A stretch of 64,000 nt of DNA. It comes from Pseudomonadota bacterium (lineage in GTDB: Bacteria > Desulfobacterota > Desulfobacteria > Desulfobacterales > Desulfolunaceae). The stretch lies in NCBI GenBank assembly GCA_018818835.1, contig JAHIRD010000070.1, positions 1-64,000 of the forward strand. The letters run 5' to 3'. The notes under the pieces are model-generated. The model saw nothing but the letters and a program-made list of their open reading frames with translations. It did not search any database and was not told the origin of the DNA. This document shows positions 26,069 through 35,331 of the stretch, one piece after another. A program made the position numbers and the translations under genes. The first letter of the stretch is position 1. Each line of letters begins with the position of its first letter.

Positions 26069-26073
26069 GGTAT

Positions 26074-27078
26074 ATGGAACAGATTATCAAATTCATTCAG
26101 ACGTACAGTTTATTGCGGATGCTTCTGGCCTTTTGCTGCCTGATCGGGATTATATTTGCAAATGCCATTGTCATGGGTTACCTGGAACGCAAGATCGCAG
26201 CACGAATTCAGCGCCGATGGGGACCCATGGAAGTCGGTCTTCAGGGTTGGCTCCAGATGATTCTAGATGGGGTTAAAATTCTGAGCAAACAGCTGATCGT
26301 GCCCAAGGATGCCAACAGATTCCTTTTTCGGCTGGCACCTCTTCTTTGTTTCACGCCGGTGGCCATGGTATTTGTCGCTCTTCCTATTAGTCGATCCTTG
26401 TACGGTATCAACCTGAATATCGGCCTTATCTATATCATCGCCATGGGGTCCATCAATGTGTTTTCCATTCTGATTGCAGGATGGAGCTCAAATAATAAAT
26501 ATTCATTGTTCGGTGCCATGCGATCGGTGGCCCAGAACATCGCTTATGAAGTTCCGATTCTTTTGTCGCTTCTTGCGGTGGTCTTGACAACGTCCACCTT
26601 TGACCTCCAGGAAATTGTCAAGGCACAGAGCGGCCCTATCTGGTTCGTTCTTTATCCAAATCTGTTTGTGGCCTTTGTGATCTATCTGATCGCCGGATGC
26701 GCCGAAACCAACAGGGCGCCCTTTGACCTTCCCGAGGCTGAAAGCGAACTTACCGCGGGTTACCACACCGAATACAGTGGATTTGCCTTCGGACTCTTTG
26801 CCATTGCGGAATACGGCAACCTCTTTATTATGGCTTCCATTGCCACCATAATGTTTCTGGGTGGTTGGAATGGTCCTTTTGGATTTTTAAGCGGCCCTGT
26901 CATGGGGGCAATCTGGTTTTTGTCGAAAGTATTTATCCTAATGCTGACCATGATGTGGGTCAGATGGACCTATCCCAGGGTCCGTTTTGATCAGCTCATG
27001 AACCTTGCATGGAAATACCTGATCCCCTTTTCATTGGTCAATCTTTTAATTACAGCATTGGTAGTGAAGATAATATGA
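26074..27078 (+). CDS. nuoH: Complex I subunit NuoH
   Basis: Membrane subunit linking the quinone site to the proton pumps, 334 residues with about eight helices. Conserved parts include YLERKIAARIQRRWGPMEVG, SNNKYSLFGAMRSVAQNIAYEVP and RAPFDLPEAESELTAGYHTEYSG, which carry acidic residues of the E-channel. It starts 6 bp after nuoD. Its last codons overlap nuoI (4 bp). Confidence 0.97.
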   Translation: MEQIIKFIQTYSLLRMLLAFCCLIGIIFANAIVMGYLERKIAARIQRRWGPMEVGLQGWLQMILDGVKILSKQLIVPKDANRFLFRLAPLLCFTPVAMVFVALPISRSLYGINLNIGLIYIIAMGSINVFSILIAGWSSNNKYSLFGAMRSVAQNIAYEVPILLSLLAVVLTTSTFDLQEIVKAQSGPIWFVLYPNLFVAFVIYLIAGCAETNRAPFDLPEAESELTAGYHTEYSGFAFGLFAIAEYGNLFIMASIATIMFLGGWNGPFGFLSGPVMGAIWFLSKVFILMLTMMWVRWTYPRVRFDQLMNLAWKYLIPFSLVNLLITALVVKII

Positions 27079-27515
27079 GCGGATATTTTAGTGAAATATA
27101 TACCGGTGGAAAAAGTCTTCTCATTGGTCTGGGCGTAACCTTCAGGGCGTTTATCAAACCCGTTGTCACGGTTCAGTATCCAAGGGAAAAGATAGACGTA
27201 AGCCCCAATATCCGGGGCCACATCGAACTCATTAAATGTAACGACATCGAGGCAAAACATGATTGCCGTGTTTGTGGCATGTGTGCAAAAAACTGCCCCT
27301 GTAACTGTATTGTCGTTGAGGGTGAAAAACAGGAAGGCGTCAAGGGTAAGGTCCTCACCGTATTTACGGTGGATTTCACCAAGTGCAGTCTTTGCGGACT
27401 TTGCGTGGAAACATGCAGCCGTTCAGCTTTGCGGTTTTCCAATGAATACGAACTCGCCGGTTTTACACGTGAAGAGTTCCATTTTGATTTGATCAAGCGG
27501 CTTGAGGAAAAATAA
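27075..27515 (+). CDS. nuoI: Complex I ferredoxin-like subunit NuoI
   Basis: Carries two 4Fe-4S clusters (N6a, N6b), 146 residues. The motifs CRVCGMCAKNCP and CSLCGLCVETCS are both CxxCxxCxxxC, with all eight cysteines present. The start at 27075 overlaps the nuoH stop codon (ATGA). An in-frame upstream ATG at 27009 lies inside nuoH and is rejected. In NuoEFG-less complexes this subunit is the likely entry for electrons from a ferredoxin-like donor, an inference from similar complexes. Confidence 0.95.
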   Translation: MSGYFSEIYTGGKSLLIGLGVTFRAFIKPVVTVQYPREKIDVSPNIRGHIELIKCNDIEAKHDCRVCGMCAKNCPCNCIVVEGEKQEGVKGKVLTVFTVDFTKCSLCGLCVETCSRSALRFSNEYELAGFTREEFHFDLIKRLEEK

Positions 27516-28042
27516 TGAATGCGTATTACCAGTTTGTCGCGGAAGTTTTTTTTGTCATGTTTATTCTGCTCACACTCATAGGTAGCTGGCTTGCCGTGAA
27601 TGCGCGGATTCTTATGCACTCGGTTCTGGGCCTTGCGGTCAGTCTTCTGGGTGTGGCCGGGCTTTATTTTTACCTGGGAAGCATGTTCCTGACCATGATG
27701 CAGATTCTGATTTATATGGGAGCGGTCTGTATCGTTCTTGTCTTTGGAATCATGGTGGGCTACACACCCAACGAAAGTGCCGATAAACATGAACTCAGCA
27801 GAAACATGATGCTTGGTCTGGTGACATCAGGCGTTGCTGCCTTTCTGCTGATTGTGGTTGCCATAGGAAAAACAACCTGGACACAGGCGGTACAGACAAC
27901 AGGAAATTTCAGTATCGAGTGGCTTGGGAAGAGTCTGCTTCTTGAATACTGTCTGGCCTTTGAACTTATTTCGGTTGTTCTGTTGATCGCCATTGTCGGG
28001 GCAATTATTTTAGCACGTGGTGGAAGGGAGGAAGAGATATGA
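27515..28042 (+). CDS. nuoJ: Complex I subunit NuoJ
   Basis: Membrane subunit of 175 residues with five predicted helices. The conserved segment MQILIYMGAVCIVLVFGIMV is the pi-bulge helix that gates proton coupling. It shares one base with the nuoI stop codon and overlaps nuoK by 4 bp. The C-terminus ends GGREEEI. No odd features. Confidence 0.95.
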   Translation: MNAYYQFVAEVFFVMFILLTLIGSWLAVNARILMHSVLGLAVSLLGVAGLYFYLGSMFLTMMQILIYMGAVCIVLVFGIMVGYTPNESADKHELSRNMMLGLVTSGVAAFLLIVVAIGKTTWTQAVQTTGNFSIEWLGKSLLLEYCLAFELISVVLLIAIVGAIILARGGREEEI

Positions 28043-28359
28043 TCTTATTAAGCCAGAGTTTAAATACCTATCTCATTCTTGCAGTGTTTCTCCTTGTGAT
28101 CGGGATTTACGGGATGATCCGCCACAAGACGTTCATAGGTATGCTTGTTTCGACTGAACTTGTGTTAAATGGCGCGGGATTGAATTTCATGGCCTTTAAC
28201 AAATTTACGGGACCGGACCCGGCTGTCGGCCAGGTTTTTACCTTGTTTATCATGGGGATTGCAGCAGCGGAAGCGGCTATTGTGGTGAGCTTTATTCTTG
28301 CTGTTTACCGCAAGTACCAAACGAGCGATCCTGAAAATGTCAACGGACTTCAGGGTTAA
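28039..28359 (+). CDS. nuoK: Complex I subunit NuoK
   Basis: Small three-helix membrane subunit of 106 residues. The helix-2 motif STELVLNGAGLNFMAF and helix-3 IAAAEAAIVVSFIL contain the glutamates that line the central proton path. It overlaps nuoJ by 4 bp. After it, 53 bp separate the next gene, so the operon continues. Confidence 0.95.
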   Translation: MILLSQSLNTYLILAVFLLVIGIYGMIRHKTFIGMLVSTELVLNGAGLNFMAFNKFTGPDPAVGQVFTLFIMGIAAAEAAIVVSFILAVYRKYQTSDPENVNGLQG

Positions 28360-28412
28360 CTGTAACGGATTAAAGTACTTATTGGGTATTTACTGAGAAG
28401 GTTTATTATTTT

Positions 28413-29945
28413 ATGGATATTTCAAACACACCCAGCTTGATTTTTCTGACGACGGCCATACCCATGATTACATCGTTGTTTTTGATGGTATCTGGAAAAC
28501 GTCCGAATGTCCGCGAGTCCTGGTCAGTCATAGGAGCGATACTGACTTTCCTTTCCGTCCTGAATCTTCTGCCCTATATCTTGTCAGGCGTTCCCCTTGA
28601 GCATACTTTTTTTACGATTTACCCTGGTGTATGTGTTAAATTCAGGCTTGACGGCATGGGTCTCCTTTTTGCCGGTACCTCATCCTTTTTATGGATCCTT
28701 GCCGCATTTTACTGCGTGGGATACATGCGGGGACTTGATGAACATGCCCAGACACGGTTTTACGCATGCTATGCCATCTCGGTGGGCGGAGCCATGGGAG
28801 CCGCCTTTGCTGGCAATCTTTTTACACTTTACCTTTTCTATGAAATCGTATCCATTGCAACCTATCCTCTGGTCATGCATCATCAGGACAAGGAAGGCTA
28901 TGAGGGTGGGAAAAAATACATTGTCTATCTTTTCTTTACCTCCAAAGCGTTCCTGCTCACCGGTATGGTTCTCTTGTACATGCAATGCAATACCTTGGAT
29001 TTCGATGCAACGGGAATTGTCAATGGGATCTTGCCTGCAGGCGCTAACCGTACCCTGGTGACCATCACCTACCTGATGTTTTTGTTCGGTTTTGCCAAGT
29101 CGGGGATCATGCCCCTTCATAACTGGCTCCCGTCAGCCATGGTCGCCCCCACTCCGGTCAGTGCCCTTCTCCATGCGGTGGTGGTTGTTAAGGTCGGTGT
29201 GTTCTCAACGGCCCGTGTCATGCTCTCAATTTTCGGAACACAACTTCTTTCGGATACGGGACTTGGAATTTTTACGGCCTATTTTGTGTCCATCACCATT
29301 GTAACGGCCTCGGTGATCGCCCTGACCAAAACCAATTTGAAAGCAAGGCTGGCCTATTCAACGGTCAGTCAGTTATCCTATATTCTTCTGGGTGTGGCCA
29401 TGCTCACGCCCAACAGCGTGACCGGTGGTCTGATTCATATCACCAACCATGCGTTTTCAAAAATCACACTCTTCTTCTGCGCGGGCTGCATCTTTGTGGC
29501 TACCGGGAAGAAGGATATCAAGGAAATGGGCGGGCTTGGATACAGGATGCCCTTTACCATGGTGGCATTTGCCCTGGCTTCCTTAAGCATGATCGGCGTT
29601 CCGCCGGTCTCCGGTTTTGTCACCAAGTGGTATCTGGCCATAGGAGCCATGGATATCCACAACTGGATCATTCTGACCATTTTGCTGGTGAGCAGTCTAT
29701 TGAATGCGGGCTATTTTGTTCCGGTTGTTATTCAGGCTTTCTACGGGAAACCTCTTCCCGAAGATGAAGGGTTGACAACGAGTCTTGAAAAGAGACCCCT
29801 GATCTTGTTCATGGTGATTCCGCTCATGATAACGGCTGCATTTTCCGTTATCTTCGGATTTTATCCTGATTTGTTCATCAGGTTAGTCGGTGCAGTGGAT
29901 AAAGGTTTTTTTGGACATATAATTAATGGAATAGCGGGGTCATGA
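28413..29945 (+). CDS. Antiporter-like proton channel subunit, MrpD/NuoM type (extra copy 1)
   Basis: A 510-residue polytopic membrane protein of the NuoL/M/N-MrpA/D superfamily, with about 14 helices. Typical motifs are IMPLHNWLPSAMVAPTPVSALLHAVVVVKVG (proton-channel region; parts given) and LAYSTVSQLSYILLG. It resembles MrpD and similar monovalent-cation/H+ antiporter subunit D proteins more than E. coli NuoL. It occupies the usual nuoL slot after nuoK. It lacks a NuoL-like long C-terminal lateral helix, as far as can be judged. It is one of four antiporter-like subunits in this operon. It overlaps the next small gene by one base. Confidence 0.85.
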   Translation: MDISNTPSLIFLTTAIPMITSLFLMVSGKRPNVRESWSVIGAILTFLSVLNLLPYILSGVPLEHTFFTIYPGVCVKFRLDGMGLLFAGTSSFLWILAAFYCVGYMRGLDEHAQTRFYACYAISVGGAMGAAFAGNLFTLYLFYEIVSIATYPLVMHHQDKEGYEGGKKYIVYLFFTSKAFLLTGMVLLYMQCNTLDFDATGIVNGILPAGANRTLVTITYLMFLFGFAKSGIMPLHNWLPSAMVAPTPVSALLHAVVVVKVGVFSTARVMLSIFGTQLLSDTGLGIFTAYFVSITIVTASVIALTKTNLKARLAYSTVSQLSYILLGVAMLTPNSVTGGLIHITNHAFSKITLFFCAGCIFVATGKKDIKEMGGLGYRMPFTMVAFALASLSMIGVPPVSGFVTKWYLAIGAMDIHNWIILTILLVSSLLNAGYFVPVVIQAFYGKPLPEDEGLTTSLEKRPLILFMVIPLMITAAFSVIFGFYPDLFIRLVGAVDKGFFGHIINGIAGS

Positions 29946-30190
29946 TGGCTAGATTGATCACTTATCTGCGGGACCATTCCCGGGCATTGAAATATGTATT
30001 TTTTGCCTATCTTGTTTTTACAATTGCCTTTGATTATTTTGCCGAAAGGCATGTGCCCCATTTCTTCGGTGATTCGATCATAGGATTCTGGGCTTTTTTC
30101 GGAACGGTAGGATGCCTTGGAATGGCGGTTGTCTGTAAGGGGCTGTATAACAACTGGCTGCATCAGGATGAGGATTATTATGATAAGTAA
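29945..30190 (+). CDS. Small two-helix membrane protein of nuo operon
   Basis: An 81-residue membrane protein with two predicted helices (about residues 16-32 and 44-64), ending in the charged tail NNWLHQDEDYYDK. No family is recognised. It lies exactly between the two extra antiporter-like genes and overlaps both (1 bp upstream, 11 bp downstream), so it is certainly co-translated with them. Its placement suggests an accessory subunit or spacer helix pair of the membrane arm. Two start ATGs are adjacent (29942, 29945); the second is used here. Confidence 0.65.
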   Translation: MARLITYLRDHSRALKYVFFAYLVFTIAFDYFAERHVPHFFGDSIIGFWAFFGTVGCLGMAVVCKGLYNNWLHQDEDYYDK

Positions 30191-31988
30191 CAGTATTTTT
30201 ATGCACCCGGCAACCTTGTTTATTCTGGGTGCGCTATTATTGCCGATCTTAAAACGCATCCATATCAGTTTGCAGAAAGTCATTCTTGTGGTGATTCCCA
30301 TTCTTGCAATCATTCAGATTTATCATCTGCCTGATAGCTTCGGGATAACACGGTATATGGGCTTTGACCTTATTTTCGGCCGTGTGGACCAACTGACCCG
30401 GGTGTTTTTGAATGTCTTTACGATTATGGCCCTGATCGGAACCATCTATGGCCTTCATGTGAATGAAAGCGGTCAGCATATAGCCGGATGGCTCTATGTG
30501 GCCGGTTCATTGGGAGTGACCCTATGCGGGGATTATCTGACCCTTTTTATATTCTGGGAACTCATGGCCTTTGCTTCCACCTTTCTTGTCTGGTATCGCA
30601 AGAAAAAACGTTCCATTGAAGCAGGGTTCAGGTATCTTCTCGTTCATACGGCAGGCGGTCTGATTCTCCTTGCCGGTATCTTTCTGCGATACAAAAATGT
30701 GGGTATGGAAGGCCTTCGCTTTGAACAAATTGCGGTGGATGGAGCAACCCTTGCTGATTATCTGATCATGATCGGCTTTATGTTGAATGCAGCTGTTCCA
30801 CCTATCCACGCCTGGCTGCCCGATGCCTATCCCGAAGCCACGGTGACCGGGGCGGTTTTCATGTGCGCCTTTACCACAAAAACAGCCGTTTATGTTCTGG
30901 CTCGTGCCTTTCCGGGCTTTGAAGTTTTGGCCATCATGGGAGCCATCATGACGCTCTATGGTGTCGGCTACGCGATCATTGAGAACGATGCCCGAAGGAT
31001 TTTAGCCTATCATATTGTCAGTCAGGTCGGTTACATGGTCTGCGGCATTGGAATCGGCACGGCCATGGCCATCAACGGTGCCTGTGCCCATGCCTATGCC
31101 CATATCCTCTATAAAGCCCTTCTGTTCATGGGCGTGGGTGCTGTTCTGGAAATGACCGGGAAATCCAAACTCAGCGAGCTTGGCGGCTTGTACGCCAAAA
31201 TGCCATTGGCTTTGATATTCACCGTCATCGGCGGCATATCAATCTCGGGTTTTCCTCTGACCAGCGGGTTTATCAGTAAGTCCATGATTATTGCAGCTGC
31301 CGGTGAAAATCACCAGGTTGTGATCATGGTGATGCTTCTTTTGGCTGCCGTGGGAACCTTTCTTTCTGTGGGCATTAAACTGCCCTACTTTATCTGGTTC
31401 GGCGGTAAAAAAGACAGTGAATGTAAAATTGATGCCAAGGACGCCCCCTGGAACATGACCCTGGGTATGGCCATGGCAGCGTTTTTCTGTATTGCCCTGG
31501 GTTTCAAAGGTCATTTCTTCGGGTATAACTGGTTGTATGACATGCTTCCCACAGCGGTTCACTGGGATCCCTATACATCCTATCACCTGTCTGAGACCTT
31601 TCAACTGTTAGGCTTTACCGGTTTTGGTTTCTATCTTCTGGTGAAATTCCTGAAACCCAAGCCTTATATTGCCCTTGACCTGGACTGGTTTTACAGAAAG
31701 GGTGCCCGGGTGTTCATGTGGTTTGCGTCAAAACCCATCAATGCTGTGAATGAATTTGCAGACAATGTATGGAAAAATATCGGGATCGCCTTTACCATGC
31801 TCGTGGCCAGGTTTTTCTCATGGTTCGATAAGGAAGCGATTGACTGGGTCATTGATGGCTCGGCCCAATCTGTTGTTGAAGGCGGGAATCAATTACGTCA
31901 GATAGAAACCGGAAAAATTCAGCAGTACATTGGCGCTGCTGTCTTGATCATGTTTGTCATTTTGCTTGCCGTTGTCCTTAATGCATAA
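30180..31988 (+). CDS. Antiporter-like proton channel subunit with C-terminal extension (extra copy 2)
   Basis: A 602-residue membrane protein of the NuoL/MrpA/MrpD superfamily. The channel motifs are PPIHAWLPDAYPEATVTGAVF and AYHIVSQVGYMVCG. The C-terminal 200 residues add a long polar stretch and a final helix (about 580-600) after VEGGNQLRQIETGKIQQYIG, which resembles the end of NuoL after its lateral helix. So this may be the true NuoL equivalent. It starts at 30180 within the small gene (11-bp overlap); an upstream in-frame start at 30117 is rejected. Confidence 0.82.
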   Translation: MISNSIFMHPATLFILGALLLPILKRIHISLQKVILVVIPILAIIQIYHLPDSFGITRYMGFDLIFGRVDQLTRVFLNVFTIMALIGTIYGLHVNESGQHIAGWLYVAGSLGVTLCGDYLTLFIFWELMAFASTFLVWYRKKKRSIEAGFRYLLVHTAGGLILLAGIFLRYKNVGMEGLRFEQIAVDGATLADYLIMIGFMLNAAVPPIHAWLPDAYPEATVTGAVFMCAFTTKTAVYVLARAFPGFEVLAIMGAIMTLYGVGYAIIENDARRILAYHIVSQVGYMVCGIGIGTAMAINGACAHAYAHILYKALLFMGVGAVLEMTGKSKLSELGGLYAKMPLALIFTVIGGISISGFPLTSGFISKSMIIAAAGENHQVVIMVMLLLAAVGTFLSVGIKLPYFIWFGGKKDSECKIDAKDAPWNMTLGMAMAAFFCIALGFKGHFFGYNWLYDMLPTAVHWDPYTSYHLSETFQLLGFTGFGFYLLVKFLKPKPYIALDLDWFYRKGARVFMWFASKPINAVNEFADNVWKNIGIAFTMLVARFFSWFDKEAIDWVIDGSAQSVVEGGNQLRQIETGKIQQYIGAAVLIMFVILLAVVLNA

Positions 31989-32042
31989 ATGGATGTGATC
32001 CCAAAATAATTTTCGACTATTATTTAGGAAGAATGGGAAAGT

Positions 32043-33668
32043 ATGGAACACTATTTAATTGAAAATGCACTGAGTTATCCCATATTGACGGTTTTAATCC
32101 TTGTGCCCCTCATTGGTGCAGGTGTTACTTTATTCCTTAAAAGTGATTTAATGATTAAAGCATGGGGATTGATGGTTACCGTTTTAACGGCTGCTTTATC
32201 ACTGCCCCTGTTTTTCAACTGGGATTTTCAGACACCCAAGTATCAATTTGCCCAGCTCTCGGAATGGTTTCCTATTCTTCACCTGAATTATGTGGTGGGA
32301 GTGGATGGCATCAGCGTCCTTCTGGTTCTTCTGACCACCTTTGTGATGCCCCTTTGCATTCTCTGTTCCTGGACATATATCAAGACACGATTCAAGGAGT
32401 TTGTTCTGGTCACACTTCTGATGGAAACAGCCATGATCGGTGTTTTTATCAGCCTGAACACCGTCCTTTTCTTTGTTTTCTGGGAAGCCATGCTGGTTCC
32501 CATGTATCTTCTGATCGCCATATGGGGCGGTGAGAGAAAAGATTATGCATCCATCAAGTTTTTTCTCTACACCCTTTTGGGAAGTATTTTTCTTCTGGTA
32601 TCCATTGTGGCCCTCTACGTTAAAACAGGGACCTTTTTTATCCCTGAACTGATGACCCACACCTACAGTTTCGGCTTTCAGATGTGGATTTTTCTTGCCT
32701 TTACTCTTGCTTTTGCCATCAAGGTTCCCATGTTTCCATTTCACACATGGTTACCGGCTGCCCATGTTGAAGCCCCTGTGGCAGGCAGTGTGATTCTTGC
32801 AAGTATTCTTTTGAAAATGGGCGGTTATGGTTTTTTAAGGTTCTGCCTTCCCATGGCACCGGCTGCAACCAATTATTGTATGCCATACCTGATTTTGTTT
32901 TCAGTGATATCCATTGTGGTGGGCGGGTACCTGGCTCTGGGCCAGTCCGACATTAAAAAGTTGATCGCTTATTCCAGCGTGGGCCATATGGGGTTTGTGA
33001 CCCTGGGTATTTTTCTGCTCAGCGACGAAGGTCTTAAAGGCGCCATGATGCAGATGATCAATCACGGCGTGACCACGGGTGCACTGTTCATCCTGGTGGG
33101 GATCATATATGAGAGGACCCACAGCAGGGAGATTGCTGACAATTCGGCCCTGGGTATGCTGATGCCTGCCTATGTGACCTTTTTGGTTCTTTTCTCTTTG
33201 GCATCTTTTGGCTTCCCTGGAACAAACGGTTTTGTGGGTGAGTTCCTGGTTCTTCTGGCTGTTTTTAAAACCCATAAAGTTGCCGGTGCTTTCAGCATCG
33301 TGGGAGCTATCCTCGCGGCGGCATACATGCTGCGTCTTGTACAGAAAATGGTCTGGTCCGATTCGGACGGGCATGCCCACCATGATCATGGCGATGGACA
33401 CGGAGATAGTCATGGCGGCCATCATGCACTTTATGATTTAAACATGCGTGAAGCTGGCACCCTTATTTTTCTCCTCTGCTTCGTGTTCTGGATCGGCTTG
33501 AATCCCAAACCCCTGCTTGATGTCATGGATGTCAGCGTGACCCATCTTTTGCAGCAGGTCAGTGATGGGGCGCAGATTATTCCGACAGGTGGTGAACATG
33601 GTGGCGGACATCATGCCTCACTCATGGAATGGGGTCAGAATATAAAGCAGTTTTTTGCTTTCAGATAA
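32043..33668 (+). CDS. nuoM: Complex I subunit NuoM, histidine-rich loop
   Basis: Proton-pumping subunit of 541 residues with about 14 helices. VPMFPFHTWLPAAHVEAP and LIAYSSVGHMGFVTLG are the family hallmarks. Between the last helices a polar loop (about residues 438-463) is rich in His and Asp (HAHHDHGDGHG, SHGGHH), and the C-terminal tail adds GGEHGGGHH. Such His clusters are absent from typical NuoM. They may bind metal or simply be tolerated insertions. GGGAAAGT precedes the ATG. It lies 54 bp after the previous gene. Confidence 0.93.
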   Translation: MEHYLIENALSYPILTVLILVPLIGAGVTLFLKSDLMIKAWGLMVTVLTAALSLPLFFNWDFQTPKYQFAQLSEWFPILHLNYVVGVDGISVLLVLLTTFVMPLCILCSWTYIKTRFKEFVLVTLLMETAMIGVFISLNTVLFFVFWEAMLVPMYLLIAIWGGERKDYASIKFFLYTLLGSIFLLVSIVALYVKTGTFFIPELMTHTYSFGFQMWIFLAFTLAFAIKVPMFPFHTWLPAAHVEAPVAGSVILASILLKMGGYGFLRFCLPMAPAATNYCMPYLILFSVISIVVGGYLALGQSDIKKLIAYSSVGHMGFVTLGIFLLSDEGLKGAMMQMINHGVTTGALFILVGIIYERTHSREIADNSALGMLMPAYVTFLVLFSLASFGFPGTNGFVGEFLVLLAVFKTHKVAGAFSIVGAILAAAYMLRLVQKMVWSDSDGHAHHDHGDGHGDSHGGHHALYDLNMREAGTLIFLLCFVFWIGLNPKPLLDVMDVSVTHLLQQVSDGAQIIPTGGEHGGGHHASLMEWGQNIKQFFAFR

Positions 33669-33736
33669 TGGATGATCTATAGAAGCTTTGGAAAACGAAT
33701 TTTCCATGATTTAATGAAGATTGGCGTAAGGAATAT

Positions 33737-35173
33737 ATGAACATGTCTCTATTTCTACCAGAGTTGGCACTGATATCAATGGCCTTGGTTTTCTTTTTCA
33801 TGTCCCTTGGAAAGCCTAAATCCTCTTTTCTTCAAGGGGTTGCCCTTGCCCAGGCTGCGATTGTCGTTTTCATTGCTCTGTTTGCATTCAAGTTTTCATG
33901 CAATCAGCCTGCACAGACCATGTTTTACGATGCGTACCGCGTTGATGCTTTTTCCCAGCTATTTAAGATTATTCTTACTTTCGGACTCTTTCTTGTGATC
34001 TATCTGGGGGCGGGCCTTAAAGGAATCACCGATAATCTCAAAGCCGAATATTACATGTTCATGACCTTGAGTGTTCTTGGTCTTGTCTTTCTCAGCTCCG
34101 CTGTTGAACTTCTGACCATTGTGATCAGCCTTGAAATATCATCCTTTGCCCTCTATGTCATTATTCCTTTCCGTTTTCAAAAAGGATACAGAAAGCAGAT
34201 GGAAGCCGGTATCAAATATGTGATGTTCGGTGCCATGGCAACGGGTATTTCATTGTATGGCATGAGCTATATTTACGGCATGGCCCATACAACGTATTTG
34301 AATGAGCTTGTTCAGGTTCTGCCGGGTATGCTTAAACATCAACCGGCCATTATCATTGGTCTTATTTTGATGATGGCCAGTTTCTTTTATAAACTGGCCA
34401 TGTTTCCCATGCACTTCTGGGCACCGGATGTGTATGAAGGCTCATCCAATGAAACCGCAGGTTTTATCGCCACCTTGCCCAAGGTGGGCGCTGTTGCGCT
34501 TTTGATACGGCTTGTGGCCCTGGCTGGTATTGAGATCAATCAGATTACAGGTATTCTTGCAATTTTTGCCATTTTATCCATGGTGGTGGGGAACCTTTCC
34601 GCCTTGGTCCAGGACGATTTGAAACGCCTTCTTGCCTACTCAAGTATTGCCCATGCAGGCTATGTCATGGTGGCCATCTTGTGCGTCAACACCCTGGGGT
34701 TTTCTGCTGCGATTTATTACATTGCAGGATACCTGGTGATGAATCTGGCCTGTTTTTATGTGATTTATAATATTTCTCCCAAAGGGGAAAATGTGACATT
34801 TGCCGATTTAAAAGGGCTGTATAAAAACTCACCCATGCTTGCATTGACTTTGGTGCTCGGCGCATTTGGTATGGCCGGAATCCCACCCACCGTCGGTTTT
34901 TTCGGAAAGTTTTTCATTTTTACTGCCGCCATTGAAAAGTCCTTGTATGCCATTGTTATTCTCACGGTGATCAATGCCGGTATATCCGCTTTCTACTATT
35001 TGAAAATGGTCCGGGCCGCCTTCATGACAAGCGATGAAGAAAGTTCAGTCATTCAAATGGATCTTTCCGCATACATTCTCGGTCTGATACTCATTGTAAC
35101 GATTCTCGGAATCGGGATTTTTCCACAGACATTTATGCATTATGCTGAAATGGCTGCGGGCACTATTTTATAA
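33737..35173 (+). CDS. nuoN: Complex I subunit NuoN
   Basis: Proton-pumping subunit of 478 residues with about 14 helices. Diagnostic parts are MFPMHFWAPDVYEGSSNETAG and LLAYSSIAHAGYVMVA. AAGGAA precedes ATG 33737 by a normal gap; a second ATG at 33743 is possible. It is the last gene of the nuo operon. The dispersed repeat begins 5 bp after its stop codon and an intrinsic terminator follows at 35360. Confidence 0.95.
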   Translation: MNMSLFLPELALISMALVFFFMSLGKPKSSFLQGVALAQAAIVVFIALFAFKFSCNQPAQTMFYDAYRVDAFSQLFKIILTFGLFLVIYLGAGLKGITDNLKAEYYMFMTLSVLGLVFLSSAVELLTIVISLEISSFALYVIIPFRFQKGYRKQMEAGIKYVMFGAMATGISLYGMSYIYGMAHTTYLNELVQVLPGMLKHQPAIIIGLILMMASFFYKLAMFPMHFWAPDVYEGSSNETAGFIATLPKVGAVALLIRLVALAGIEINQITGILAIFAILSMVVGNLSALVQDDLKRLLAYSSIAHAGYVMVAILCVNTLGFSAAIYYIAGYLVMNLACFYVIYNISPKGENVTFADLKGLYKNSPMLALTLVLGAFGMAGIPPTVGFFGKFFIFTAAIEKSLYAIVILTVINAGISAFYYLKMVRAAFMTSDEESSVIQMDLSAYILGLILIVTILGIGIFPQTFMHYAEMAAGTIL

Positions 35174-35177
35174 AATT

Positions 35178-35331
35178 GATGGCGTCGTAAAAAGTCCCAT
35201 ATGCGGCGTTATAGCGTTTGGTCGGACGTTCGACATACGACCAAGTATGCCTTCACGCCCGGCCAAACACTATGCCTTGCCTATGGACCTTTTTCCATAG
35301 CCATCCTTTGTCGACTTTTTACGAGTTCATC
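35178..35331 (-). repeat. MITE-like repeat, full-length copy 2
   Basis: A 154-bp copy in the opposite orientation to that at 23060-23212. It begins GATGGCGTCGTAAAAAGTCC on the plus strand and ends with TCGTAAAAAG-type inverted sequence (CTTTTTACGAGTTCATC). The perfect 6-bp direct repeat AAAATT flanks it (35172-35177 and 35332-35337). It sits 5 bp from the nuoN stop codon. Internal arms GTTTGG and CCAAAC allow a hairpin. Confidence 0.92.

Noticed and set aside
27009-27074. Upstream start of nuoI
   Set aside because: Lies wholly inside nuoH; the ATG at 27075 overlaps the nuoH stop codon in the usual way.
27173-27790. A 205-codon antisense ORF across nuoI and nuoJ
   Set aside because: Covers two conserved genes and no relative is recognised.
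30117-30179. Upstream start of the second extra antiporter gene
   Set aside because: It overlaps the small membrane protein gene in another frame and has no ribosome site.
32199-32744. A 181-codon antisense ORF over nuoM
   Set aside because: No family and no ribosome site; a shadow of the membrane-protein frame.
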